Origin: Isoalcanivorax indicus
GTDB taxonomy: Bacteria > Pseudomonadota > Gammaproteobacteria > Pseudomonadales > Alcanivoracaceae
Reading direction: 5' to 3'
NCBI RefSeq assembly: GCF_003259185.1
Contig: NZ_QGMP01000001.1
Coordinates: 992,001 to 1,056,000 of the forward strand
Length of the DNA stretch: 64,000 nt
This document shows, in pieces, positions 54,919-63,661 of the stretch (position 1 is its first letter; every line of letters starts with the position of its first letter). The notes under the pieces were generated by a model. The model did no database searches and was not told where the DNA came from. It was given only the letters and a program-made list of their open reading frames with translations. A program made the translations under genes and the position numbers.

Positions 54919-55950
54919 TTAACTGGTCTTATTGTCGGACACGGGCGCGACGTAAAACAGACAATCGCTGGCTGCGATGTCCGCCCTCCCGGTGGCCATG
55001 AACAGATGCAGGGGCTGGCGCGGCGTCAGGGCGCCATCGTGGCTGGTGAAGAGTTCGCCGAGCACCGGGCGCCCCCGGTGGTCACGGGCCACCAGGGCGG
55101 CCAGGCCGCTGGTTCCCAGTGCCGCCAGCGTGTCGCCGGGGCGGCACAGGTCGAAGTTGTGCCGGGTAATATCGGCCGCCAGGGTGACATCGGCCTGGTC
55201 GGCCGGATCAAAACTCAGCCGTGCGCCCTGGGCCAGCTCGACCCGCACGGGATTATGGAACACCTTGAGCGTGTCGGAGGCGGGGAGGGCGCCAAACAGG
55301 TTGTCGCTGGCCGCATAGCGATGGATGACCTGGGCTGCATGGGCATCCGCCTGCGGGTCACCGCTGCCGCCGCACTCCACGGTCAGGGTCGGAAACAGGT
55401 GCTCGGCGGCGTCCATCAGTGCGCCCAGGCGTAAATCAGTCACGATCAGATGGTCGCAGAACAGGCTGGCAAAGGCGCGATGACGGGCGTCATCGAGCAC
55501 GGAAACGGCAAATGGCGGACTGCGGCCTGAGGTGTTATGCAGATCCAGCACCGCCTCCGGCCCCAGCGCCACCAGTTCCGCCATGATCGCCTGGGCCAGG
55601 CGGCCCGGGGCATCCTGCCAGGGCGCCCGGAAACAGCGGTTCAGATCCCGCTCGCCGGGCAGATGCCGGTGACTGAAACGCGGCGGGGTGCGCGCTGCCT
55701 CGACACTGGCAATGATCACCAGCAGGTCTGTGGCCGGTGTTGCCAGTCCTGCGCGCCACCAGGTATGCAGCCCCCTTAGGCCCGAGGGCTCGTTGCCGTG
55801 CAGCAGTGTCACCAGCGCCCGCGACCGACTGCGGTCAGCGCCCGGCACCTGCAGCATGGCCGGTCCCGGCAGTGCCTCCAGCCAGGCCTCCAGGGAGGCC
55901 GGCGGGGGGCGGGCGGGGTCCAGCCGATGCAGTACCAGCGGGTCAGTCAT
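54919..55950 (-). CDS. Succinylglutamate desuccinylase/aspartoacylase-like protein
   Basis: A 343-residue zinc hydrolase of the AstE/ASPA family. Zinc ligands are in VTLLHGNEPSG (His and Glu) and VLDLHNTSGR (His), with the catalytic Glu probably in LTVECGGSG. The C-terminal beta domain is normal. The start ATG at 55950 lies inside the end of the GCS2 gene (8-bp overlap), so the two are coupled. It is not the arginine-pathway AstE by context, as no astCADB genes lie around. The substrate may be an N-acyl amino acid or peptide made by the GCS2 protein. Confidence 0.85.
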   Translation of the reverse strand: MTDPLVLHRLDPARPPPASLEAWLEALPGPAMLQVPGADRSRSRALVTLLHGNEPSGLRGLHTWWRAGLATPATDLLVIIASVEAARTPPRFSHRHLPGERDLNRCFRAPWQDAPGRLAQAIMAELVALGPEAVLDLHNTSGRSPPFAVSVLDDARHRAFASLFCDHLIVTDLRLGALMDAAEHLFPTLTVECGGSGDPQADAHAAQVIHRYAASDNLFGALPASDTLKVFHNPVRVELAQGARLSFDPADQADVTLAADITRHNFDLCRPGDTLAALGTSGLAALVARDHRGRPVLGELFTSHDGALTPRQPLHLFMATGRADIAASDCLFYVAPVSDNKTS

Positions 55951-57403
55951 GACGGCCAGCCCTGGGCCAGGTGTGCACGGGGGCGCCGTCGGCCTGATGC
56001 TGCGCGTACTGCGCCAGCAGGGCACTGGCGGCATGCTCATCGCCGCCCAGTGCATGAAAACCGGCGCGCAGCCAGCGACTGCCGGTCTGCCCGCTTTCCA
56101 GCCGTGCCTGAATCAGGGCCAGCTGCTGATCGGCTTCATCGGCATGGACCCCCAGCGCCAACAGACCCTCACGGCTGGCGGGCAGCAGCTCGCGCACGAT
56201 GTCATCCAGGCGCCGGTCAAACAGCTCGATCTGCGTCTTGCAGGGCCACACCAGGCGGGCCGACAGTCCCTCCCGCGCCGCCGCCACCAGATTGTATTCG
56301 GCGTAGCGGAACGGCAGTGCGGCGGTCAATTCACGCATGCGCGGCCGCAGGCTGTTGGCCGCACCGATCAGGAACGCCGTGGTGGCGGCCATATCGGCCC
56401 CGGTAGGCCCGGCGGGCAGGGCGCGCATCTCGATGCGCAGGTGGCCGCCCTCCACCGGATCGAAGACCGGGCGATTCCACAGCCACACGGTGCCCTGATG
56501 CAGACGCAGTTCCTGCAAGGCATCGTCTGGCGCGTCACTGCATTCCGGCAGGATCGGTGGGTACAGCGCCACACTGCTGGCAAACAGCTCCCAGGCACTG
56601 TCCCGCACCCAGCCCTCACCAAAGGCGACCCGGGCGGGCGGACGCCAGCGCGGGTGACGACTGCCACGACTGTCGATGGACTGCCGGAACAGCGCAATGC
56701 GGGTTTCTTCCCACAGGCTCTGGCCGAACAGCAGCGGGCTGTTGCCCGCCATGCCCAGGGCCAGGGGCGTCACCATCTGGATGGCGTTGTACCAGTCCGC
56801 GAAATCCCGTGCCGGGACACGCAGATGTACCTGCCAGGAGGTATTGGCGCCCTCCAGCGACACATCGTCGCTGCACAGCTCCACCACGCCCTCGGGGGCC
56901 TCGATATGAATCCTGAAGGGCTCACCGCGGATGTCCCGCAGACCCCGGGCCAGCGCGTGGTACCGCGCTTCGTCAGTCATGCAGCCATCAAAATCGGCGC
57001 GCTGCAATGTCGGCAGGATGCCGACCGCCAGCACCCGCCCGTTCAGCTGCCGGGCATGCTCATTCAGCATGGCCAGTGCCTGTTGCACAGTGGTGGCCAT
57101 ATGACGGAACGGCGCCCCGGCCGCTGGCAGCGGGTCCAGGTTGTATTCGAGGTTGAAACGGTTGAGTTCCAGCTGCAGATGCGGGTCGTTGATCAGCGCC
57201 AGCAGGGCCTTGTTCTGGCCCATCGGGCAGAAGGTGTCATCGGTCAGGTAGAGCTCCAGTTCGGCCCCCAGAGTGCAGGGGCCATGGTCGAGCTGACCGC
57301 TTTTCAGCTTGCCGGCCAGAAGCGCCAGTTGAGTGCGCACGCGGTGCGCAAAGCGCAGGTAGTCCTCATCCGTGTAGTCCTGCCGTTGCGTGCTGCCACC
57401 CAT
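55943..57403 (-). CDS. Glutamate--cysteine ligase family (GCS2) protein
   Basis: A 486-residue carboxylate-amine ligase of the GCS2 family (PF04107). The ATP/metal region includes LGAELELYLTDD near the N-terminus and NRFNLEYNLDP. SWQVHLRV and HLRIEMRALPAGPT are conserved metal/glutamate loops. It is not the E. coli GshA type. It could be a glutamate-cysteine ligase or join another amine; the coupled AstE-like hydrolase suggests a dedicated metabolite. It lies 24 bp from the SIMPL gene stop on the same strand. Confidence 0.86.
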   Translation of the reverse strand: MGGSTQRQDYTDEDYLRFAHRVRTQLALLAGKLKSGQLDHGPCTLGAELELYLTDDTFCPMGQNKALLALINDPHLQLELNRFNLEYNLDPLPAAGAPFRHMATTVQQALAMLNEHARQLNGRVLAVGILPTLQRADFDGCMTDEARYHALARGLRDIRGEPFRIHIEAPEGVVELCSDDVSLEGANTSWQVHLRVPARDFADWYNAIQMVTPLALGMAGNSPLLFGQSLWEETRIALFRQSIDSRGSRHPRWRPPARVAFGEGWVRDSAWELFASSVALYPPILPECSDAPDDALQELRLHQGTVWLWNRPVFDPVEGGHLRIEMRALPAGPTGADMAATTAFLIGAANSLRPRMRELTAALPFRYAEYNLVAAAREGLSARLVWPCKTQIELFDRRLDDIVRELLPASREGLLALGVHADEADQQLALIQARLESGQTGSRWLRAGFHALGGDEHAASALLAQYAQHQADGAPVHTWPRAGRHD

Positions 57404-57427
57404 GGGCGCTCCTGATCTGTCGTGGCT

Positions 57428-58147
57428 TTACTTCAGTTCGAAACGCACCTGCACCTGACGGGTCAGCGTGATTTCCCCCGCACTGTAGGCGCTGCTGGTG
57501 TCCGCGCTTTCGCGCGCCATGGCCAGCATCGGCTGAGGGCCCTGGTGGCCACTCTGCTCACGAATGATGACGGCTTCACCCAGTTCGCGACCCGCGGCTT
57601 GCGCCAGGGTTTCGGCCTTGTCGCGGGCATTGGCTACCGCCTTCTGCAAGACCTCACGCTCATGGGCCTGCGGGTCAGCCAACTCGGCGCTGGCCTGGTG
57701 CAATTCAGTAAAGCCCAGTTGGGTCAGGCCTTCGAGCAGATCGGCATAGGCCTCAATCCCGTCCACGGCCAACTCGATATCCCGGGCGACACGATGCCCG
57801 ATCAGTTTGCGCTCCGGCTGCCACTGCCATTCTGGCTGGATGGTGATGCCGGTGGCACGCACTTGACGCTCCGGCAGACCCAACGCCTCGGCCAGGCTCA
57901 GCGCGGCGCGGATTTCACTGTCCACCTCCTGCTTCATGCCCGGAATATCATCCCCGGACCGGCTTGATACAGCGCGCACGCGGAAGCGATCCGGCGTGGT
58001 CTTGATTTCCCCGTATCCAGCGACTTCGACAGTATCCCGTTCGGTGGTGTGGCCGCCGCAGCCCACGATCAGACTCGCGCTGGCCAGCAGCAGCAGGGGC
58101 AGGAGGGGCAAGCGCAGTAGCGGCAAATGCAGGCGACGTGGCGCCAT
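57428..58147 (-). CDS. SIMPL (DUF541) domain lipoprotein
   Basis: A 239-residue envelope protein. A Leu-rich signal (LPLLPLLLLASASLIVGC) ends in a lipobox-like VGC, so lipid attachment is likely. The SIMPL domain follows (about 40-235), as in YggE-like oxidative stress proteins. It starts 103 bp from the divergent apbC. The function of the family is not settled. Confidence 0.85.
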   Translation of the reverse strand: MAPRRLHLPLLRLPLLPLLLLASASLIVGCGGHTTERDTVEVAGYGEIKTTPDRFRVRAVSSRSGDDIPGMKQEVDSEIRAALSLAEALGLPERQVRATGITIQPEWQWQPERKLIGHRVARDIELAVDGIEAYADLLEGLTQLGFTELHQASAELADPQAHEREVLQKAVANARDKAETLAQAAGRELGEAVIIREQSGHQGPQPMLAMARESADTSSAYSAGEITLTRQVQVRFELK

Positions 58148-58250
58148 AATGTGTTCCTCATTCTGGTTTGTTTCGTGTGCTGCGGTGTTGGCGCAGCCTT
58201 GTCTCCGGTATCATGTCGGCCTGGCAAATCACCGGCCCGGCAGAAACCCC

Positions 58251-59345
58251 ATGAGCAATCCGGATTACGCTATCAGACAGGCATTGGCGCAGGTAGTGCC
58301 CGATGCGCTTGGTTGTGACCTCGTCAGCGCCGGTGTCATCCGTCAGCTTGAGGTGAGCGATGACACGGTCACGCTGGCCGTACAGTTCGGTTTCTCCCTG
58401 GCAGCGCTGGAGCATACCTACCGCCACCTGATCACGGCGGCCGTCAGCCCGTTGCTTGACGGTCGCACACTGGCCCTGACACTGGAAGGGCGCATCCAGA
58501 CCCATCGGGCCCAGAACCAGATGTCGTCCTTGCCGGGCGTGCGCAATGTCATCGCCGTGGCGTCGGGCAAGGGCGGCGTCGGCAAATCCACCACCGCGGT
58601 CAATCTGGCCCTGGCGCTGGCGAGCGAGGGTGCCCGCGTGGGCATGCTCGACGCCGATGTGTTCGGCCCCAGCCTGCCTTTGATGCTGGGTCTGCCTGCG
58701 GGCACCCGTCCTGGCGTGCGCGAGCAGAAGTATTTCATTCCCCCACGTGCCCACGGTATCCAGGTGATGTCCATGGGCTTCCTGGTCACGGAAGACACCC
58801 CGGTGGTCTGGCGTGGCCCCAAGGCCAGCGGTGCGTTGCAGCAGCTGATCGGCCAGACCGACTGGGATGATCTGGACTACCTGATTGTCGATCTGCCCCC
58901 CGGCACGGGGGATATCCAGCTGACGCTGGCGCAACGCGTGCCGGTCACTGGCGCGGTGATCGTGACCACGCCGCAGGATGTGGCCTTGCTGGATGCGCGC
59001 AAGGGCATCGAGATGTTCCGCAAGGTGGGCATCAGTGTGCTGGGCGTGGTCGAAAACATGGCCGTCCACCTCTGCAGCCAGTGCGGGCACGCCGATCATG
59101 TCTTTGGCGAGGGTGGCGGCGCCCGTCTGGCAGAACAGTACCAGACGACCTTGCTGGGCAGCCTGCCGTTACTGGCGGGCATCCGCGCGCAGGCCGACAG
59201 CGGCACCCCCTGGGTCGCCGCCCGGCCCGACAGCCCGGAGGCGGCGCTCTATATCAATGCGGCCCGACGGCTGGCGGGGCGCTTGTCTCTTCAGGGGCGC
59301 GGGCAACAGGCCATAGTGCGTATGGCGATGCAGACTACTCACTGA
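58251..59345 (+). CDS. apbC: Iron-sulfur cluster carrier ATPase ApbC/Mrp
   Basis: A 364-residue Mrp/NBP35-type P-loop ATPase that carries and transfers 4Fe-4S clusters. Residues 1-90 form a MIP18-like (DUF59) domain. The deviant Walker A is ASGKGGVGKSTT (near residue 110), and the cluster-binding CxxC is in LCSQCGH. The ATG at 58251 is used; the open frame upstream overlaps the SIMPL gene antisense. Palindromic element 3 follows its stop by 25-40 bp. Confidence 0.95.
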   Translation: MSNPDYAIRQALAQVVPDALGCDLVSAGVIRQLEVSDDTVTLAVQFGFSLAALEHTYRHLITAAVSPLLDGRTLALTLEGRIQTHRAQNQMSSLPGVRNVIAVASGKGGVGKSTTAVNLALALASEGARVGMLDADVFGPSLPLMLGLPAGTRPGVREQKYFIPPRAHGIQVMSMGFLVTEDTPVVWRGPKASGALQQLIGQTDWDDLDYLIVDLPPGTGDIQLTLAQRVPVTGAVIVTTPQDVALLDARKGIEMFRKVGISVLGVVENMAVHLCSQCGHADHVFGEGGGARLAEQYQTTLLGSLPLLAGIRAQADSGTPWVAARPDSPEAALYINAARRLAGRLSLQGRGQQAIVRMAMQTTH

Positions 59346-59369
59346 TGGTTGGTGTGTTTGGACGGTTGG

Positions 59370-59510
59370 GTGCTTCGTAGCACGGCCCCGGGGGAGAGGG
59401 ACACCCTTCCAGAAGCCGCCGTAAATACGTCCCTGTAGGCTTGCGTTCGGCTTCCTGCCTCACACACTTCTGGAAGGGTGTCCCTCTCCCCCGGGGCCTC
59501 AGTCAGAGGT
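59370..59510 (+). repeat. Long palindromic element 3
   Basis: Perfect 32-bp arms (59384-59415 and 59467-59498) flank a 51-base loop (59416-59466) identical to the reverse complement of the loop of element 2. It is bordered by a small hairpin GTGCT-TCGT-AGCAC (59370-59383) and a CCTC/GAGG mini-hairpin (about 59496-59508), both with counterparts in element 2. It fills part of the 347-base gap between apbC and dcd. The remainder (59511-59692) shows no gene or clear signal except the dcd ribosome site. Confidence 0.92.
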
Positions 59511-59692
59511 TGCCGGACGTGCGTACTCCGTAGCCTTCCGGTTGCATGCTGGTGATGTTTCCCTCGCTACAGCGCCGGTGGCGTCAGTGAACCCGGAAAC
59601 AAGGCCGAAGTGCCAGCAGGGTGCACAACGTGATCCGGCTGACGTACCATTCGCCGCTACGTCGCGACAAACCATCTGCCGAGGGAAGGTAC

Positions 59693-60262
59693 ATGAGCAT
59701 CAAGTCAGACCGCTGGATTCGCCGCATGGCCGAAGAGCAGGGCATGATCGAGCCGTTTGCGCCGGAGCTGATCCGGCAGAACAGCGAAGGCGGCAAGATC
59801 ATTTCCTATGGCACGTCCAGCTATGGTTACGACGTGCGCTGCGCCGATGAATTCAAGGTGTTCACCAATATTCATTCGGCCACGGTCGACCCCAAGAACT
59901 TCGACGAAAAGAGTTTTGTCGACGTGCGCGGTGACTACTGCATTATTCCGCCCAACTCCTTCGCCCTGGCCCGCACCGTCGAATACTTCCGTATTCCGCG
60001 CAGTGTTCTGACCATCTGCCTGGGCAAGTCCACCTATGCCCGTTGCGGCATCATCGTCAATGTGACGCCGCTGGAACCGGAATGGGAAGGGCATGTGACG
60101 CTGGAGTTTTCCAATACCACCACCCTGCCCGCCAAGATCTACGCCAACGAAGGTGTGGCGCAGATGCTGTTCCTGGAATCCGATGAAGTGTGCGAGACCT
60201 CTTACAAGGATCGCGGCGGCAAGTACATGGGCCAGCGCGGCGTGACCCTGCCGCGCGCCTGA
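59693..60262 (+). CDS. dcd: dCTP deaminase
   Basis: Dcd converts dCTP to dUTP for dTTP synthesis. The 189-residue length is usual (E. coli 193). [12 protein letters not shown] and [29 protein letters not shown] contain the active site with the catalytic Glu. GAGGGAAGG precedes the ATG at 59693; the longer frame from 59621 has none. It is cytoplasmic. Confidence 0.96.
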   Translation: MSIKSDRWIRRMAEEQGMIEPFAPELIRQNSEGGKIISYGTSSYGYDVRCADEFKVFTNIHSATVDPKNFDEKSFVDVRGDYCIIPPNSFALARTVEYFRIPRSVLTICLGKSTYARCGIIVNVTPLEPEWEGHVTLEFSNTTTLPAKIYANEGVAQMLFLESDEVCETSYKDRGGKYMGQRGVTLPRA

Positions 60263-60275
60263 TGATCGAATACCA

Positions 60276-60302
60276 CAGCGTCGCCGCTATTCGGCGGCGC
60301 TG
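60276..60302. terminator. Hairpin between convergent dcd and DUF3108 gene
   Basis: CAGCGTCGCCG (60276-60286) pairs with CGGCGGCGCTG (60292-60302), an 11-bp stem with one G-T pair and a 5-base loop. No T tract on either side. It overlaps the last codons of the DUF3108 gene. Confidence 0.4.
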
Positions 60303-61078
60303 CGGAAAGGCCCCTCATAGTCGGTCAGTCGCAACTCGCCATACAGGCCACGGCTTTCTACATGGCGACCGCGAATCAGCATGTAGTCCATGCTCGGCGC
60401 CAGCCAGAAAACCGTGTAGCGGCTGCTGTCGGCATCGCGACGCTTTTCGATGCGTACGGTCTCCAGCTCACCCAGCGGGGTGCGCAGGGTTTCGTGCCCC
60501 ACCACCTGGATATGATGCTGGCGTACCCGTGTGCCGTAGGCGGTGGTGACAGAATACTCGGTTTGTTCATCGCTCATCAGGCAGGGCGCGGTGAGCAGCA
60601 TGGTGAGTTCATCCACGGTGCCCGGTTCGATGTCGTATTCGGAGATTTCTTCCTCGCCATTGCTGGAGCTGGCGTTGATCACGCGCGGTGTCCCGTCGTC
60701 CCAGACGAAATCCATGAAATGGTCGCGCTCGCGACGAAAGCCGCGGAAGTGATGCATGTAGTGCTGGGTGTACGGCTGGCAATCCTGCCACCGGAAGATG
60801 CTGAGTTCGGTGTTCTGCATCAGCCGTGAGTCAACGCTCATCTGCATGCGATAGACGCCCTCGGTATCCCCGGCCTCCAGCACCAGTTCGGCGCGGATGG
60901 GGGTGGGGATGCGGCTGACGCTGACCCGGTATTCCGCGCGGAAGGGTTGCAGGGTGCGTGTACCGGCAGGGTCTGCCTGCGGGAGGTCTTGCGCTGCTGC
61001 GGGGATCACCGCAGCGAGGGCGAGCAGGGCGAGGCCGGACCAGGCGTAGCCCGACCCGCCAGACAGGAACATGCGCAT
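60287..61078 (-). CDS. DUF3108 family secreted protein, copy 1
   Basis: A 263-residue protein with a signal peptide (about 1-29, LALLALAAVIPAAAQ). The mature part fits DUF3108: FRAEYRVSVSRIPTPIRAELVLE and, near the end, VRIEKRRDADSSRYTVFWLAPSMDYMLIR. Predicted beta-rich and periplasmic. It lies 10 bp after copy 2 in the purM-purN operon. Function unknown. Confidence 0.88.
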   Translation of the reverse strand: MRMFLSGGSGYAWSGLALLALAAVIPAAAQDLPQADPAGTRTLQPFRAEYRVSVSRIPTPIRAELVLEAGDTEGVYRMQMSVDSRLMQNTELSIFRWQDCQPYTQHYMHHFRGFRRERDHFMDFVWDDGTPRVINASSSNGEEEISEYDIEPGTVDELTMLLTAPCLMSDEQTEYSVTTAYGTRVRQHHIQVVGHETLRTPLGELETVRIEKRRDADSSRYTVFWLAPSMDYMLIRGRHVESRGLYGELRLTDYEGPFRSAAE

Positions 61079-61088
61079 GCAGTGAGGC

Positions 61089-61817
61089 CTATGGGTTGCG
61101 AAGCACCAGTTCGTATTGCCCGTCGCCCTCGTCCTGCACCATGCGGATCAGGGCGTAGCCGAGCTCCGGGGCGAACCATAGCAGGGTCTGGCGATCACTG
61201 TCATCGTCACGCACGCGTTCCACTTTGAGTGTATTGAAGCGGCCTGCAGGGACGCGCACGCTTTCTTCGCCGATAACCTGATACACCATGTCCTCGCGGC
61301 GGCGTTCGCTGGCCACGTCGAGGCTGATGTTGTCGCGTTGGCCGCGCATCAGGGCGCATTGCAGGCCCAGGGTCTGCGACAGGATGTCGGTGGTGTGGTC
61401 GCCGATCTCGTAGGTGCGGTCGTCGGCGCCGTCGCGCCGGGCCAGGGCGGTGCCAGCGTCGCGGTCCAGTTCCAGACGGGCCTCGCGGGTGCGGCCCAGA
61501 CCGCGGCGGCGGTATTCATACGCGGTGCTTTGCGGCACGCAGTCTTGCCAGGTGAAGAACGTGGTTTCGCGGATGGAGCCGAGCCAGTTACGGGCGCGGA
61601 TTTCCATTTTCCAGCTGCCGTCGTTGCGACGTTCAAGGGTGCGTTCGGCGGCAATCGAGAAGGGAACACCGGAACCGCTCAGGCCGTAAGTCATGCTGAA
61701 CGGCTGGATCACGGGGGGTGCCTTGTCGGTGTCAGCGTTGGCGCTGAGTGCCAGCAGGCCGGTCAGCGAGATCAGGGTGATGCCACTGGTAACCCTGTTC
61801 AGGAAGTGTTTGCCCAT
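61089..61817 (-). CDS. DUF3108 family secreted protein, copy 2
   Basis: A 242-residue paralogue of the preceding protein, with a signal peptide ([14 protein letters not shown]). Shared motifs are FSMTYGLSGSGVPFSIAAER, WQDC and LKVERVRDDDSDRQTLLWFAPELGYALIR. Its first 86 bases overlap the end of purN in another frame, so the two reading frames share DNA through the signal peptide region. Confidence 0.88.
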   Translation of the reverse strand: MGKHFLNRVTSGITLISLTGLLALSANADTDKAPPVIQPFSMTYGLSGSGVPFSIAAERTLERRNDGSWKMEIRARNWLGSIRETTFFTWQDCVPQSTAYEYRRRGLGRTREARLELDRDAGTALARRDGADDRTYEIGDHTTDILSQTLGLQCALMRGQRDNISLDVASERRREDMVYQVIGEESVRVPAGRFNTLKVERVRDDDSDRQTLLWFAPELGYALIRMVQDEGDGQYELVLRNP

Positions 61818-62418
61818 CCAGTTCCACTCCGTGGTCAGTCAGCCGCAAGCGGCCATCGGCGCGCCAGGCGAGCACCTGCGGATAGAGCAGGTGTTCGCTG
61901 GCCTGTACCCGCTTTGACAGGGTGGCGGGTGTATCGTTCGCGTGCACCGGTACCCGTGCCTGGGCAACGAGCGGGCCGCCGTCCAGTTCGTCAGTGACGA
62001 AGTGGATCGAGCAGCCATGCTCCGTGTCGCCGGCGTCCAGTGCGCGTTGATGTGTGTTCAGGCCCGGGTAGCGCGGCAGCAGGGACGGGTGAATGTTAAG
62101 CAGGCGTCCGGCGTAGTGTTGCACGAAGGTCGTTGTCAGGATACGCATGAAGCCAGCCAGCACCAGCGTCTCGGGGGCAAAGGGGTCCAGGGCGTCGATC
62201 ATGGACTGATCGAAGGCCTCGCGGCTGGCGTAGTCGCGGTGGTTGATCTCCAGGGTCGCCAGGCCGTGTTCGCGGGCACGCGCCAGGCCACCGGCATCCG
62301 GACGATTGCTGAGAACGCAGACGATCTGCGCCGGCAGGGTGCCGGCCTGGATGGCGTCGATCAGCGCCTGGAGATTGGTGCCGCTGCCACTGATCAGCAC
62401 GGCAAGACGGTGTGTCAC
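61732..62418 (-). CDS. purN: Phosphoribosylglycinamide formyltransferase
   Basis: PurN formylates GAR in purine synthesis using 10-formyl-THF. The 228-residue product has [15 protein letters not shown] and the catalytic Asn/His in [22 protein letters not shown] and the Asp in [19 protein letters not shown]. It is about 15 residues longer than E. coli PurN, and that extension is the part that overlaps the DUF3108 gene. It overlaps purM by 4 bp. Confidence 0.96.
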   Translation of the reverse strand: MTHRLAVLISGSGTNLQALIDAIQAGTLPAQIVCVLSNRPDAGGLARAREHGLATLEINHRDYASREAFDQSMIDALDPFAPETLVLAGFMRILTTTFVQHYAGRLLNIHPSLLPRYPGLNTHQRALDAGDTEHGCSIHFVTDELDGGPLVAQARVPVHANDTPATLSKRVQASEHLLYPQVLAWRADGRLRLTDHGVELDGQTLPEQGYQWHHPDLADRPAGTQRQR

Positions 62419-63461
62419 GCCTTGCTGCCCTCGATCACCACATCCGGGTCGCCGTCGTGGCTGACGATGTCACCCAGCAGCCAGGCGTCTTCGCCGCAGG
62501 AGGTCATCAGGGCCAGGGTCTGGTCGACGCTGCCGTCGGGCACCACGATGACCATCCCCACGCCGCAGTTGAAGGTGCGGTACATTTCGGCGGTCTCGAC
62601 CTGGCCCTGTTCCTGCAGCCACTGGAATACCGGTGGCCAGGTCCAGCTGCCGCTGTCGATGCGGGCGCGGGTCCCCTCGGGCAGGACGCGCGGCAGGTTT
62701 TCGGGCAGGCCGCCGCCGGTGATATGGGCGAGTGCATGGACATCGCCCTGGCCCAGCAGCTTGAGCAGGGATTTCACATAGATGCGGGTGGGTGCCATCA
62801 GGGCGTCGATCAGGTGGACGCCGCCAACGCGGGTATCCTGGTCATAGTCGGCCTGCTCGAGAATGCGGCGGATCAGGGAGTAGCCGTTCGAATGGGGGCC
62901 GCTGGCGCCCAGGGCGATCAGTTTGTCGCCAGCGCGGACCTTGCTGCCGTCAAGAATGCTGTCGCGTTCCACCACGCCGACGCAGAAACCGGCCAGGTCG
63001 TAGTCTTCGCCTTCATACATGCCCGGCATTTCTGCCGTTTCGCCGCCCACCAGAGCGCAGCCGGCCAGCTCGCAGCCTGCACCGATACCGCTGACCACGC
63101 GGGTGGCGGTCTCGACATCCAGTTTGCCGGTGGCGTAGTAGTCCAGGAACATCAGCGGCTCGGCGCCGCCGACAATCAGATCGTTGACGCACATGGCCAC
63201 CAGGTCGATGCCCACGGTGTCGTGGCGGTCGTGCTGCATGGCCAGGCGCAGCTTGGTGCCGACGCCGTCAGTACCGGCCACCAGAACCGGTTCGCGGTAA
63301 CCGGCCGGCAGGGCACACAGGGCGCCGAAACCGCCCAGCCCGCCGAGCACTTCCGGACGCCGGGTGCGCTTGGCGATCGGTCCGATTTTCTTGACCAGAG
63401 CATTGCCGGCGTCGATATCGACACCTGCGTCACGGTAGCTGAGGGGTTTTTTTTCAGTCAT
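62415..63461 (-). CDS. purM: Phosphoribosylformylglycinamidine cyclo-ligase
   Basis: PurM closes FGAM to AIR. The 348-residue length is standard (E. coli 345). [12 protein letters not shown] and [11 protein letters not shown] are signature loops; [16 protein letters not shown] is conserved at the C-terminal half. The start at 63461 was chosen over a 9-codon extension. It is the first gene of purM-purN-DUF3108-DUF3108, as found in pseudomonads. Confidence 0.97.
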   Translation of the reverse strand: MTEKKPLSYRDAGVDIDAGNALVKKIGPIAKRTRRPEVLGGLGGFGALCALPAGYREPVLVAGTDGVGTKLRLAMQHDRHDTVGIDLVAMCVNDLIVGGAEPLMFLDYYATGKLDVETATRVVSGIGAGCELAGCALVGGETAEMPGMYEGEDYDLAGFCVGVVERDSILDGSKVRAGDKLIALGASGPHSNGYSLIRRILEQADYDQDTRVGGVHLIDALMAPTRIYVKSLLKLLGQGDVHALAHITGGGLPENLPRVLPEGTRARIDSGSWTWPPVFQWLQEQGQVETAEMYRTFNCGVGMVIVVPDGSVDQTLALMTSCGEDAWLLGDIVSHDGDPDVVIEGSKA

Positions 63462-63488
63462 GGCGCGCTCCTGGTGGCGAGGGCGCAC

Positions 63489-63517
63489 ATTCTAGGGCCT
63501 GTGCCCCCGCTTGTCAT
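63489..63517 (-). promoter_or_regulatory. Promoter of the purM operon
   Basis: On the minus strand, ATGACA (63512-63517) and TAGAAT (63489-63494) are exactly 17 bp apart, each five of six to consensus. Transcription would begin about 20 bp before the ATG. No PurR-type palindrome was found. Confidence 0.6.
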
Positions 63518-63661
63518 CGACGCTGATCAAGGCTTCGGCGGGCCAGGGGCACTTGTGCGGAGCTGGCGGGTCTGATCTGCCGTCTCCCTGTATACGGGGC
63601 GGTCGCTCCGTCCGTGGGAAATATGGATAATGAGCCTCGCCGCAAACCGGACGGATACGTC

